From positions 1,448,001-1,512,000 of the forward strand of contig NZ_AP024480.1 of assembly GCF_017347585.1 (NCBI RefSeq): 64,000 nucleotides of DNA, written 5' to 3'. Position numbers and translations under genes: made by a program. Within the stretch, counting starts at the first letter, position 1; every line of letters starts with the position of its first letter. Origin of the DNA: Caldicellulosiruptor diazotrophicus (lineage in GTDB: Bacteria > Bacillota > Thermoanaerobacteria > Caldicellulosiruptorales > Caldicellulosiruptoraceae). The notes under the pieces were generated by a model. The model saw nothing but the letters and a program-made list of their open reading frames with translations. It had not been told where the DNA came from and searched no databases. Below, one piece after another: positions 16,419 to 25,693 of this stretch.

Positions 16419-17795
16419 TCACTCATAAACAGATGAAGAGACGGTCTCTTTTGCTTTTGTTCCAACCAGTATCACAGCATTTACAGGTTTATAATAGTCA
16501 TAGGACAGAAGCTTTCTTTCTATTAACCTGCCATCTTTATAAACAAGCATATAAGTTTTTACCTTTAAGCCATTCTGGGGTTTATTGGAAAGCTTTTCTA
16601 CTCCTTGAGGAAGTGTTGGATCATTTTTGTAGACTTTTTTATAAGGTACCCTTTCAATTATTTCCGATTCGAATTTGACAATTTCATCTTTATGACTGTT
16701 TTTGCCATAGAGGTTGACTGTCACAGTATTCTTGGAAGTATAACTTTCAACATAGATAGGCGCATTTGTTGTATTTTTGAATTTAAAATCTATTGAACCT
16801 GAAGCAATTGTTGCATCCCTGCCAGGTGGCACGTACGAAATTAGAGCTGAATGTGGTGCTCTTTCCACAATCTTCAGCTGGGCCATCAAAACTGCATTGT
16901 ACATAGTGGTTGCTATTTGACAAAGCCCTCCACCAACACCGTCTACAAACTCATTATTGACAATAACTTTTGCAATCTTAAAACCATTCTCAACTGTTAC
17001 AGGTCCAATTGCCTTTGACAGCGAAAATATTTCGCCCGGCATTACTAAGCTACCGTTTATCTTTTGGGCAGCCACCCTTATATTTTCGCTTCTTGCAACA
17101 TTTGAACTATCAAACTTTGTGGTAAACGAACCTATTATTTCTTTTACTTTTGATAGTTCGCTCGCTGTGATTCGCGGAGTTATTTCTATAAATCTTGCAT
17201 AAACTCTGCCTTCTTGCTTGTTTTTAATCATGTCTTTCAATTTATTCAAAAGATAGCCATAATCAAGTTTTTTCCCTACTCTCTCTGGAGTTATAACAAA
17301 CTGGTCTCCTACTTTTTTGATACTTGCATTAACAGGCGATTGATAGTATGTGTTGAAAAGTTGATCTACAAACCTTTTGAATTTGCTTTCATCATATTCG
17401 AAATTAAGTCTTATGACCACTGGATTTTCATAAACCTTTTTTATCTCTTTGAAGCGCATTGCAAGGTTGCCCTTTCTGCCAATTGAATATGCCTTTTCTA
17501 CTGCCTTGTCTATATCCATCTTTATTCCAAGAGAAGAATACTCAAGAAAATAGCTTTTGTCTTCAACTATAACTTCAATTTTTTTGTTCTTCAGTGGCTC
17601 AAAATAAGTCTTTTTTAAAAGCTCAAGAGCCTCTTCTGTGGTAAGTCCACCCAAATGAACACCCTCAACATAAACACCTTTATAAATCCTATCTGTATCA
17701 AGAACTTTCGTAACATTGCTATAAAGAGTATAGCCTAAAACTATACTTGCTATCAAAAGCACCACTACAATCCCAATTAATATAAACCTTTTCAC
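16419..17795 (-). CDS. VanW family cell-wall protein with C-terminal G5-like domain
   Basis: A 458-residue protein with an N-terminal membrane anchor (about residues 4-25), a peptidoglycan-binding-type region (about 90-210), a VanW domain (about 235-365, with 'GGGLCQIATTMYNAVLMAQL') and a C-terminal G5-like stretch (about 380-450). Such proteins act at the outer face of the membrane on or near peptidoglycan; the precise reaction is unknown, and the link to vancomycin resistance is only by name. It starts 8 bases after the oxidoreductase gamma-subunit stop, an odd functional partner, so transcriptional linkage may be incidental. Confidence 0.85.
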   Translation of the reverse strand: MKRFILIGIVVVLLIASIVLGYTLYSNVTKVLDTDRIYKGVYVEGVHLGGLTTEEALELLKKTYFEPLKNKKIEVIVEDKSYFLEYSSLGIKMDIDKAVEKAYSIGRKGNLAMRFKEIKKVYENPVVIRLNFEYDESKFKRFVDQLFNTYYQSPVNASIKKVGDQFVITPERVGKKLDYGYLLNKLKDMIKNKQEGRVYARFIEITPRITASELSKVKEIIGSFTTKFDSSNVARSENIRVAAQKINGSLVMPGEIFSLSKAIGPVTVENGFKIAKVIVNNEFVDGVGGGLCQIATTMYNAVLMAQLKIVERAPHSALISYVPPGRDATIASGSIDFKFKNTTNAPIYVESYTSKNTVTVNLYGKNSHKDEIVKFESEIIERVPYKKVYKNDPTLPQGVEKLSNKPQNGLKVKTYMLVYKDGRLIERKLLSYDYYKPVNAVILVGTKAKETVSSSVYE

Positions 17796-17803
17796 CTCAA
17801 ATT

Positions 17804-18349
17804 TTACCCCCGTCCAGCAATTGCTTCAAAGCCCTTTTCAAGAGCCAAACAGTTTAAATTATAAATTTCTTCTGTTTTTGAAAACTCTCTTAACACATTT
17901 TTTGCCTCGTCAACTGAAAAGTTTTGTTTTATTGCCAAATATGCACCAAACATTACGATGTTTGCAACTCGAACATTCCCTACACTTGAAGCAATCTCAG
18001 TTGCCGGAATATAATGAACATTTATATCATCTCTATTTGCACAGATATCCACAAGAGAACTGTTTACAAGTAAAAGCCCACTTTTTTTTATCGCAGGTTC
18101 AAATTTTTCAAGCGATGGTTTATTTAAAACAAATAATGTATCGGGATTAAACACAATAGGAGAACCAATCATATCACTTGAGATTATAACACTGCAGTTT
18201 GCTGTCCCACCCCTCATTTCAGGTCCGTACGACGGAAGCCATGAAACATTTAACCCCTTTTTCATTCCAAGATGGGCAAATACCTGACCTAAAAAAAGAA
18301 CACCCTGGCCACCAAATCCTGCTATTAAAATCTCCTCTGTCATCTTCAA
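17804..18349 (-). CDS. 2-oxoacid:ferredoxin oxidoreductase, gamma subunit
   Basis: A 181-residue gamma subunit with the signature 'IAGFGGQGVLFLGQ' at residues 9-22. Together with the alpha, beta and ferredoxin subunits just upstream it forms a four-subunit enzyme that oxidatively decarboxylates a 2-oxoacid to an acyl-CoA, passing electrons to ferredoxin. Its start overlaps the beta gene by 4 bases (ATGA type). Subunit layout matches the Kor/Vor class (2-oxoglutarate or branched-chain 2-oxoacids) rather than the large one-chain pyruvate enzyme. Sequence alone does not settle the substrate. Confidence 0.88.
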   Translation of the reverse strand: MKMTEEILIAGFGGQGVLFLGQVFAHLGMKKGLNVSWLPSYGPEMRGGTANCSVIISSDMIGSPIVFNPDTLFVLNKPSLEKFEPAIKKSGLLLVNSSLVDICANRDDINVHYIPATEIASSVGNVRVANIVMFGAYLAIKQNFSVDEAKNVLREFSKTEEIYNLNCLALEKGFEAIAGRG

Positions 18350-19095
18350 ATTCCCCTGCCTTTGTCCTTGAAAATTCCTAAACTGTAGTATTTTAGTACT
18401 TCATTTTCTATTCTCTTCATACTCTCACAAGGCGAAAGTCCCCAGTTTGTAGGGCAGTTTGAGAGCACTTCTATAATAGAAAAGCCTTCATTGTTCATCT
18501 GAACTTCAAAAGCTCTCTTTATCGCTTTTTTAGTAAACTCAATATTTTTTAAGTTATGTATTGAAGTTCTTGCAACAAAGGCAACACCATCAAGTGGCAC
18601 AAGCATTTCACAAAGTTTTATATGATAACCTTGTTTTTTTGGGTCACGTCCATATGGAGATGAAACTGTTACCTGTCCAGGAATTGTTGTCGGAGCCATC
18701 TGCCCACCTGTCATAGCATAAACTCCGTTGTTGACAAATATAGCTGTAAAGTTTTCTCCTCGGGTTGCTGCATGAATGACCTCAGATGTTCCGATGGCTG
18801 CAATGTCCCCGTCGCCTTGATATGAAAATACAAGAGCGTCTGGAATACTCCTTTTTACTCCAGTTGCAGCGGCTGTGGCTCTCCCATGAGCTGCTGCCAC
18901 AAAGTCAAAATTAAAATAGTCATATATAAAAACTGCACACCCGACAGGTGCAACACCTATTATTTTACTCTCTTTGTAATCCTCGTCAATAATCTCAGCA
19001 ATCAATCTGTGAATGATTCCATGACCGCACCCTGGACAATAATGCATACTCTCTTTTGTCAAACACTCTGGTCTTTTGAACCCCATCCTAATCAT
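18346..19095 (-). CDS. 2-oxoacid:ferredoxin oxidoreductase, beta subunit (TPP-binding)
   Basis: A 249-residue beta subunit. 'HYCPGCGHGIIHRLIAE' near residue 18 carries the CxxCGH motif of the class. The thiamine-diphosphate motif is visible as 'GDGDIAAIGTSE' then 'VNNGVYAMTGGQ' (about residues 95-130). It carries the catalytic cofactor and lies 30 bases after the alpha gene. Confidence 0.9.
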   Translation of the reverse strand: MIRMGFKRPECLTKESMHYCPGCGHGIIHRLIAEIIDEDYKESKIIGVAPVGCAVFIYDYFNFDFVAAAHGRATAAATGVKRSIPDALVFSYQGDGDIAAIGTSEVIHAATRGENFTAIFVNNGVYAMTGGQMAPTTIPGQVTVSSPYGRDPKKQGYHIKLCEMLVPLDGVAFVARTSIHNLKNIEFTKKAIKRAFEVQMNNEGFSIIEVLSNCPTNWGLSPCESMKRIENEVLKYYSLGIFKDKGRGI

Positions 19096-19125
19096 CTTCC
19101 TCTCAAATTTGGTGTACCTGACATG

Positions 19126-20178
19126 CTACTCTTTAAGAGAATAATAAAAATCCATTATTTCCTGAATTGTAGGAACCATACCACCTGTTCTTCCATAAAA
19201 GTGCACCGTTTTTTTCCCTTCTACAGAAAGCTTAACATCTTCTATCATCTGTCCCAAATTCATCTCAACGTCTACAAAAAACTCTACTTCGTTTTTTGAC
19301 GCATAACTTTTTAGTTCATTTTCTGGAAATGGCCAAAGTGTAATTGGTCTTACAAGCCCAACCTTCTCGCCTGCTTGTCTTAACTTGTTTACAGCACTTT
19401 TTACAATCCTTGCACACATTCCAAATGAGACAAAAATAGCCTTTGCATCGTCTGTCAAGTATTCTTCCACCATTACCTCACTTTCTTTTATTTTTTCATA
19501 TTTTTCTTTTAGTTTAAAATTATGTTTTTCAAGCTCTTCTGGAACAATGTAAAGCGAATTTGTTACCCTTTTCTCTCTATTTCTCTCACCCGTCACCGCC
19601 CACGGTTTTTCTACCTTTTGTGGTTGATAGTTTTCATCAAACTCAACAACCTCCATCATCTGTCCGAGCATCCCATCACCTAAAATCATAACAGGGTTTC
19701 GGTATTTATCCGCAAGATCAAAAGCCTTTATTGTAAGCTCTACTGCTTCTTGTACAGAAGATGGCGCAAGTACAATCACCTTATAATCTCCATGTCCGCC
19801 ACCTTTTGTAGCCTGAAGATAATCAGACTGGGCAGCGTTTATATTGCCAAGTCCTGGTCCACCTCTCATAATGTTGACAATCACGCATGGAAGCTGAGCA
19901 CCTGCTAAATATGATATACCCTCTTGTTTTAAGCTTATCCCAGGCCCAGATGATGATGTCATAACCCGCTTGCCACAGCTTGATGCACCATATGCCATGT
20001 TAATTGCTCCAACTTCGCTCTCTGCCTGGATAAAAACACCACCACTTTTTAAAAGCTTTTTAGCCATATACTGCAAAAGTTCTGTCTGAGGTGTGATTGG
20101 ATACCCAAAAAAACATTCACAGCCAGCCCTCAGTGCTGCCTCAGCAATAGCCTCATTACCTTTCATAAGAAGTTTCAA
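19126..20178 (-). CDS. 2-oxoacid:ferredoxin oxidoreductase, alpha subunit (VorB/KorA type)
   Basis: A 350-residue alpha subunit combining the pyrimidine-binding domain ('GYPITPQTELLQYMAK', 'SSSGPGISLKQEGISYLAG') with the transketolase C-terminal-like domain. Size and sequence resemble proteins often called 3-methyl-2-oxobutanoate dehydrogenase VorB in clostridia, so branched-chain 2-oxoacids are a likely substrate; 2-oxoglutarate remains possible. It starts 3 bases after the ferredoxin-subunit stop. Confidence 0.9.
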   Translation of the reverse strand: MKLLMKGNEAIAEAALRAGCECFFGYPITPQTELLQYMAKKLLKSGGVFIQAESEVGAINMAYGASSCGKRVMTSSSGPGISLKQEGISYLAGAQLPCVIVNIMRGGPGLGNINAAQSDYLQATKGGGHGDYKVIVLAPSSVQEAVELTIKAFDLADKYRNPVMILGDGMLGQMMEVVEFDENYQPQKVEKPWAVTGERNREKRVTNSLYIVPEELEKHNFKLKEKYEKIKESEVMVEEYLTDDAKAIFVSFGMCARIVKSAVNKLRQAGEKVGLVRPITLWPFPENELKSYASKNEVEFFVDVEMNLGQMIEDVKLSVEGKKTVHFYGRTGGMVPTIQEIMDFYYSLKE

Positions 20179-20181
20179 AGT

Positions 20182-20400
20182 CTACTCACCTACCTCAAAC
20201 ACTATATCAGGACAAACCTTATAACAGCTTCCACAGCCAATACATGAGTTTTGGTCTCTTACTTCAACAGGGTTATACCCTTTTTTGTTTATTCTGCTCC
20301 TGTCTATATACAAGATTTTCTTGGGACAGATTTCTACACAAAGTCCACAACTTTTGCACTTATCATACTCGATTTTGAGTTTCAATTTTTCAACCCCCAT
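20182..20400 (-). CDS. 2-oxoacid:ferredoxin oxidoreductase, 2[4Fe-4S] ferredoxin subunit
   Basis: A 72-residue ferredoxin with two CxxCxxCxxxCP clusters: 'CKSCGLCVEICPKK' near residue 15 and 'CIGCGSCYKVCPD' near residue 53. It leads the four-gene oxidoreductase set and would shuttle electrons from the TPP subunit to soluble ferredoxin. It starts 10 bases after the orphan P-loop gene. Confidence 0.92.
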   Translation of the reverse strand: MGVEKLKLKIEYDKCKSCGLCVEICPKKILYIDRSRINKKGYNPVEVRDQNSCIGCGSCYKVCPDIVFEVGE

Positions 20401-20410
20401 AATGGCCTTC

Positions 20411-21100
20411 TTATCTTATTATATACCTTTTAATGGCATATACAAGAGAATATTTTTTTATCTCTTCCAAAAGCTCCTCTTCGAATAGATTCTCTTCAAC
20501 TACAGTAAGAATATAAGGAATATCTTTCTTTTCAGCTACATTCTGGATGATTTGAAGACTTTTCATAATATCTTCTGGCTTTGTTTCTGAAAGAAGATGA
20601 GAATTATTTATGATAGCTGTAATGTTCATCCCCAGAACGCTCTCAATCTCATGCATATTTTGCAAGATTTCTTCCTCATTTGAATTAAACGGCCTATATA
20701 TATTAGCAACATAAAAAACACTGTACCCTTTTTTGTCAAGCAACTTCTTTAACTGGCCAACAACTCTGCTACCAAGCTCATCTCCACCTACATCTATTAT
20801 GTTGACTCCGTTTGAACTGCTCAATGCTTCAAAAACCCTACCAGAAAGAACCGGAAGATCTATGCTTTTGTCTTCAAAGTGTAATGAAATAAAATTTATA
20901 TTTTTATTCTCAATAATATGCTTAATACTTCTCAGGTTATAATAAAAATTTATTACATCTGCATCGATTAAATTCACGTTGAAAAACTCCCCAAGCTCTA
21001 AAGAAACATTCAGAGCTATTTCACTTTTGCCACTTCCTGCCGTCCCAACAAAGATGTTTGTTTTTCTGTTAACAAAACTTAAAGGTACCGTCATGCACAT
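20411..21100 (-). CDS. P-loop NTPase of unknown role (SIMIBI-like)
   Basis: About 229 residues. A Walker A motif 'GTAGSGKSE' lies near residue 19 and a Walker B/switch-like 'VNIIDVGGDELG' near residue 97, the pattern of SIMIBI-class NTPases (relatives include MinD, CobQ and HypB). The Walker A lacks the first lysine of deviant ParA/MinD motifs. No cysteines suggest a bound cluster. The frame opens at a GTG at 21124, but the ATG at 21100 has AGGGTG 6 bases ahead. The gene is wedged between hypE (36 bases from the preferred start) and the oxidoreductase ferredoxin gene (10 bases), so a role in assembly or control of one of these metalloenzymes is a reasonable guess. I do not recognise it as a named gene. 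Confidence 0.75.
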   Translation of the reverse strand: MCMTVPLSFVNRKTNIFVGTAGSGKSEIALNVSLELGEFFNVNLIDADVINFYYNLRSIKHIIENKNINFISLHFEDKSIDLPVLSGRVFEALSSSNGVNIIDVGGDELGSRVVGQLKKLLDKKGYSVFYVANIYRPFNSNEEEILQNMHEIESVLGMNITAIINNSHLLSETKPEDIMKSLQIIQNVAEKKDIPYILTVVEENLFEEELLEEIKKYSLVYAIKRYIIR

Positions 21101-21136
21101 TCTTTTCACCCTCATCCTCGTCACAAGTTTTGCCTC

Positions 21137-22138
21137 TTAGCAAATTCTTGGTAACATCTCATAATATAACATGTCCAAAATTCTCGTGCCGCCAAAGGTG
21201 GTTGACAGATATACTCTCTTTTCCCTACTTTCTTCTACTTTCCCAATCTCACATGCAAACCCATTGTATTTTCTCAAAATCTCAATAGCCTTCTCTTTTT
21301 CATCACCATTTACTATGGCAACAAATCTACCTTCACAAGCAAGATAATAGCTATCCAGCCCCAAAATATCGCACAAAGCTTTTACTTCATCTGCCACAGG
21401 TATTTTTTCTTCCTCAACTTTTATATCAAAGCCAGACTTTTGCGCAATTTCATTTAAAGCTGTGGCAAGCCCACCTCTTGTAAGGTCTTTCATATACGCA
21501 ACATCTACCTCTTGCATCAGCTCTGAAATTACATCTAACAAAAGCCCACAATCGGATTCTATCCTGTCTTCAAACCCAAGGTCTTCATTGTGAGAATATA
21601 TGCATGCTCCGTGTCTTCCTATATCCCCACTGACAATTACAACTTGATTACCTTTTATTCTTGAAATCGAAGGCATTTTTTGGGTATCTCTTGCAACACC
21701 CAATCCAGTCGTATTTATAAATATCCCATCTGCCGCACCTTTTTCTACTACCTTTGTATCCCCTGCAACAACCTCAACTTTTGCTAAATCTGCATATTTC
21801 TTCATTGATTTTGTAATTTTCTCTAAATCATCCATTGAAAATCCTTCTTCAATTATAAAAGAAACGGTAATATACTTTGGTTCAAGTCCTGCAACAGCTA
21901 AGTCATTTACCGTACCACATACCGAAAGCTTTCCAATATCTCCTCCTTTAAAAAAATATGGCTTTACTACAAACGAATCTGTTGATATTCCCACTTTCAT
22001 ACCGTTTAAAGAAAATACTGTTGAATCATCACCGCTTTTCAATATTTCAGAACCAAATATTGGCTTGAAAAGGTTGTCAATCAGCTCATATGTCTGTTTC
22101 CCACCATTGCCATGTTCCTTGCGAATAGTCCTCATCAT
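21137..22138 (-). CDS. hypE: Hydrogenase maturation factor HypE
   Basis: About 333 residues, normal for HypE, which dehydrates the carbamoyl group on its own C-terminal cysteine to form the cyanide ligand of the NiFe site. The chain ends '...LPRIC', the essential PRIC tail. AIRS-like ATP-binding features are visible ('STDSFVVKPYFFKGGDIG', 'KDLTRGGLATALNEIA'). The frame is open from 22222, inside hypD, but the ATG at 22138 overlaps the hypD stop by 4 bases and follows a GGGAAGTGG ribosome site. Confidence 0.95.
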   Translation of the reverse strand: MMRTIRKEHGNGGKQTYELIDNLFKPIFGSEILKSGDDSTVFSLNGMKVGISTDSFVVKPYFFKGGDIGKLSVCGTVNDLAVAGLEPKYITVSFIIEEGFSMDDLEKITKSMKKYADLAKVEVVAGDTKVVEKGAADGIFINTTGLGVARDTQKMPSISRIKGNQVVIVSGDIGRHGACIYSHNEDLGFEDRIESDCGLLLDVISELMQEVDVAYMKDLTRGGLATALNEIAQKSGFDIKVEEEKIPVADEVKALCDILGLDSYYLACEGRFVAIVNGDEKEKAIEILRKYNGFACEIGKVEESREKRVYLSTTFGGTRILDMLYYEMLPRIC

Positions 22139-23190
22139 TTCCACTTCCCGAATCTGAAGTATGCATTGCAAGAACCTTCTTGTGATACCATACACGCCCC
22201 TTTTGGTGTCTGAGGTGTGCATACCCTTTCAAAAAGAGGACATTCAAAAGGCTTTAGTTTGCCTGTGAGCACATCTGCACATCTGCACGCAGAATTAGAA
22301 AGACTATCATAGTCATATTCAAGCTGGATTGAAAAGGCAGAATACTCGCTTTTAAGTCTCAACCCACCACCTTCAATCAACCCAAGTCCTCTAAAATATG
22401 CATCAGTTCTTTCAAAAAATCTCTCTATATATCTTATTGCAACTGTGTTACCCTCTTTTTTTACAACTCTTTTGTACTCATTTTTTACAGTAAAATCATT
22501 ATCTAAGATACTTTGTGTTAAACTCAGCAAAGAAAGCAGAATATCATATTTTTCAAATCCAGATATAACAGAAGGAATTCCAAATTCCTCAACAAATTTA
22601 AACCCATCAACACCTAAGATTGTTGCAACATGTCCTGGCAGGATAAGTCCATCTACTTTTATGTGGTCTTTTAAAAGAATTTTAAGTGGCTGGTCAATGG
22701 TTTTAAGTTCACATGCAAACTTGACATTTTTCAAATCCTTTTCCAATACCTTTTCCAGGCTCAGAGCAAAGGCTGGAACTGTGGTCTCAAACCCTACTGC
22801 AGCAATTATTGCTTCTTCATCCTCGGCTATATTCTCAACAGCATCAACCGGTGAGTACATAATTTTAATTTTAGCGCCTTTTGCTTTTGCCTCAGCTAAA
22901 GACATACTCTTTCCTGGAACTTTCAGTAGGTCTCCAAAAGTGTAGATAGTATGGTTCATTTTTGCAAGCTCAATGAGATTATCTATATACCCTTCATGAG
23001 TTACGCAAACTGGGCAGCCAGGACCTGAAATAAAATCTATATATCCTTTAAAAAGAGTATGAAAACCGTTTCTGTAAATTGAAACAGTATGGGTGCCACA
23101 CACCTCAATTATTCTTAGCTGTCTGCCAATCTTTTCAATATTGTTTTTTATTGTGTTAATAATAGTATTTACCTTTTCAAGAGTTTGCAT
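22135..23190 (-). CDS. hypD: Hydrogenase maturation factor HypD
   Basis: A 351-residue iron-sulfur protein that with HypC carries the Fe(CN)2CO precursor. Conserved motifs are present: 'EVCGTHTVS' near residue 30, 'SGPGCPVC' near residue 56, 'LPGHVATILG' near residue 180 and C-terminal cysteines for the [4Fe-4S] cluster (CRCADVLTG, CPLFERVC). It overlaps hypC by 14 bases and hypE by 4, indicating tight translational coupling. Confidence 0.95.
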   Translation of the reverse strand: MQTLEKVNTIINTIKNNIEKIGRQLRIIEVCGTHTVSIYRNGFHTLFKGYIDFISGPGCPVCVTHEGYIDNLIELAKMNHTIYTFGDLLKVPGKSMSLAEAKAKGAKIKIMYSPVDAVENIAEDEEAIIAAVGFETTVPAFALSLEKVLEKDLKNVKFACELKTIDQPLKILLKDHIKVDGLILPGHVATILGVDGFKFVEEFGIPSVISGFEKYDILLSLLSLTQSILDNDFTVKNEYKRVVKKEGNTVAIRYIERFFERTDAYFRGLGLIEGGGLRLKSEYSAFSIQLEYDYDSLSNSACRCADVLTGKLKPFECPLFERVCTPQTPKGACMVSQEGSCNAYFRFGKWK

Positions 23191-23404
23191 CTCTTACCTC
23201 ACCAAAAAGTTTTTCTATTTCCTCGGCTTCTTTTTCATCTATTTTTTCAATTGCAACCCCTGAGTGAATAAGTAAATAATCACCCACAGCCACTTCTTTT
23301 ATTAAAGACACATTTATAGTTTTCTTCAAACCTAAATAGTCGACAATAGCTTTTTTCCCATCTTTTAAAATTTCGACTACCTTTGCAGGATACCCTAAAC
23401 ACAT
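23177..23404 (-). CDS. hypC: Hydrogenase maturation chaperone HypC
   Basis: A 75-residue HypC/HupF protein starting MCLGYPAKV; the cysteine at position 2 is the functional residue after methionine removal. It partners HypD and delivers the Fe(CN)2CO unit to the large subunit. It lies 15 bases after hypF. The start is fixed by the MC requirement. Confidence 0.95.
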   Translation of the reverse strand: MCLGYPAKVVEILKDGKKAIVDYLGLKKTINVSLIKEVAVGDYLLIHSGVAIEKIDEKEAEEIEKLFGEVRDANS

Positions 23405-23419
23405 ATTTTTAAAACTCCC

Positions 23420-25693
23420 TTAACAGTTTTTTAATAATTGGATTGTATAATATACTTGTCCAGCTGAAATTCCCCCATCATTTATAGGGAAAAAAGAATT
23501 AAAATACACTTTAAAGTGCTCTTTCTCAAGAATAGACACTGTCTTTTCAAGCAAAAGCCTGTTTTGGAATACTCCACCAGATAGTACTACAACGTCTTTA
23601 TTATAATTTTCTCTCAACCTCTTTGCCACTTCAACAACTATTTTTGCAACGGTGTTGTGAAATTTCGCAGAAATCAAGTTTCTGTTAGTCTTTCTTTTAA
23701 TATCATTTATAATTTGTTGTAGTATATACACAATATCTATTTCAATTTCATGTTCAAAATTCATAACAAAATCATAAAATCCTTCTTCGGTCTTATCAGC
23801 TATACTTTCTAAAATCATTGGAATCTGTGCTTCAAAATTGTTTTTCTCTCCACATCTTAAAAGTACACCCACAACATCAAATATCCTTCCAAAACTTGAG
23901 CAAAGAGGGTAATTCAGTAACCTTGCTGCCTTTACAATTTTTGAAAGAAAATTAGAATTTGCAAAATACTCTTCTGCAAAGCTTTTATCAATTTCATATG
24001 CAAAATAGTATGCCAGTCTCACAGGCTCTTTTATAGATTTTTCTCCGCCCACTAAAGGATAGTATTTCAAATGAAATACCCTTTTCACATTGCTTTTATC
24101 AATTAGAAATCCTTCACTTCCCCATATGTTCCCATCCAATCCCAAGCCTGTTCCGTCAAATGCAAACCCTACACAGCTATCTAAATTATTTTCAAGCATG
24201 CATGAAAATACATGAGCTATATGATGCTGAACATATATAATTTTTTTATCATCTTTTGTAGCAATATCTTCGGCAAGGGAAGTTGTAAAATAGTTTTTGT
24301 GCAGATCACAGGCAATATAATCATATTCTAAGTTGTAAAGAAAAAGAAGGTCACTTAGTACAGACTTGTAAAAGTCTATATACTCTTTTGTGTCAAGGTC
24401 ACCCAGGTATTGACTTACAATAACCTCATCATCTTTTTTTAAAGCAACTGTAGCTTTTTCATGACCTCCTAATGCTAAGATATTTTTATCTACAAATTGT
24501 GTTGAAGAAAGTTTTAGTCTCAGAGGAGCAAAACCTCTTCCCGGTCTTGTCAGTACAAACTTATCTTTTACAACAAAACCGACACTATCATCACACCTTC
24601 GAACTATTTTTCTGTTGTGATAGAGTACATAGTCACAGCTATCGTTAAGTTTTTGGATTGCTTCGTTCTCGTCAATAATCATTGGAATTCCTGAAAGGTT
24701 GGCAGAGGTTGCAATTAAAAAGTCCCTGCCAGTTTTGCTCAGGATATAGTCCAAAATAGGGGTGTACGCCCTCATTATACCGAGGGTGTGAAGATTGCTA
24801 TTCACATGCGAAAAATGCTCAGTCTTTTTTTCAAAAAGAATTATAGGACATCGTGGAGAAGAAAAAATATCTTCTTCCATATCATTTACATGGCAGTATT
24901 TTTTTACTACTTCAATGTCTTGGGCAACAAGTGCTAAAGGCTTGCCTTCTCGCCTTTTGCTTTCAAATAGTCTTTTGACTACAGTTTCATTGTACGGATC
25001 ACACACCAAGTGAAACCCGCCTATTCCTTTTATTGCGATTATATATCCCTCTAAAATTTTTTGAGAAACAAAATCTAAAAGTTCAATTGCCTCGCCAGTA
25101 ATATGTCTTTTTTCAGCAAATGAAAAAAGAAAAAGTCTTGGTCCACATACTGGGCAGGTTGTTGACTGTGCATTGAATCTTCTATTGTCTGGAGTAGAGT
25201 ACTCTCTTTCGCACTCATTACAAAACTTAAATTGCTTCATAGATGTATTTTCTCTATCATACGGTAAAGTTTCAATAATTGTGTATCTTGGTCCGCAGTT
25301 TGTGCAGCTAATAAATACGTTGTGATAGTGTCTGTGAGATTTGTCATAAAATTCTCTTCTACAATCCTCACATATCCCTAAGTCATAAGGCAGGACTGTT
25401 GAAACCCTATTTTTTTCACTTTCAACAATATAAAAGCCTTTTTCACTCTCTACCGGTTCAATCTCATAAACCTCTATTTCCTCTAAAATAGCATTTTTGG
25501 GAAGGATAGTTACAATATGATGTGTTATTTGCTCTGAAGTTGTATCCCCTTGAAACTCTGCTAAAACCCCCTCACCAGTATTTTTTACAAATCCGGTAAG
25601 TCCAAGTTTTTTTGCAATACTATAAATAAAGGGTCGGAAACCGACCCCTTGTACAAGCCCCTTGAATATAAATCTGAACCTTTTCATAAGCAT
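23420..25693 (-). CDS. hypF: Carbamoyltransferase HypF
   Basis: A 757-residue HypF, full length. Order: acylphosphatase domain ('FKGLVQGVGFRPF', about 1-90), two zinc-finger CxxC pairs (about 105-185), YrdC-like domain (about 200-380), Kae1/carbamoyltransferase domain (about 385-757, with 'VQHHIAHVFSCMLE' and 'VVLSGGVFQNRLL'). It makes the thiocarbamate on HypE from carbamoyl phosphate and ATP, source of the CN ligands. It overlaps hypB by 10 bases. Confidence 0.95.
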   Translation of the reverse strand: MLMKRFRFIFKGLVQGVGFRPFIYSIAKKLGLTGFVKNTGEGVLAEFQGDTTSEQITHHIVTILPKNAILEEIEVYEIEPVESEKGFYIVESEKNRVSTVLPYDLGICEDCRREFYDKSHRHYHNVFISCTNCGPRYTIIETLPYDRENTSMKQFKFCNECEREYSTPDNRRFNAQSTTCPVCGPRLFLFSFAEKRHITGEAIELLDFVSQKILEGYIIAIKGIGGFHLVCDPYNETVVKRLFESKRREGKPLALVAQDIEVVKKYCHVNDMEEDIFSSPRCPIILFEKKTEHFSHVNSNLHTLGIMRAYTPILDYILSKTGRDFLIATSANLSGIPMIIDENEAIQKLNDSCDYVLYHNRKIVRRCDDSVGFVVKDKFVLTRPGRGFAPLRLKLSSTQFVDKNILALGGHEKATVALKKDDEVIVSQYLGDLDTKEYIDFYKSVLSDLLFLYNLEYDYIACDLHKNYFTTSLAEDIATKDDKKIIYVQHHIAHVFSCMLENNLDSCVGFAFDGTGLGLDGNIWGSEGFLIDKSNVKRVFHLKYYPLVGGEKSIKEPVRLAYYFAYEIDKSFAEEYFANSNFLSKIVKAARLLNYPLCSSFGRIFDVVGVLLRCGEKNNFEAQIPMILESIADKTEEGFYDFVMNFEHEIEIDIVYILQQIINDIKRKTNRNLISAKFHNTVAKIVVEVAKRLRENYNKDVVVLSGGVFQNRLLLEKTVSILEKEHFKVYFNSFFPINDGGISAGQVYYTIQLLKNC

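Noticed and set aside
22139-22222. Longer N-terminus for hypE
   Set aside because: It would overlap hypD by 84 bases; the ATGA overlap at 22138 is the normal arrangement and gives normal HypE length.
22445-22945. 166-codon open frame antisense to hypD
   Set aside because: Serine/threonine-rich low-complexity reading opposite a strongly conserved gene, with no ribosome site or family resemblance.
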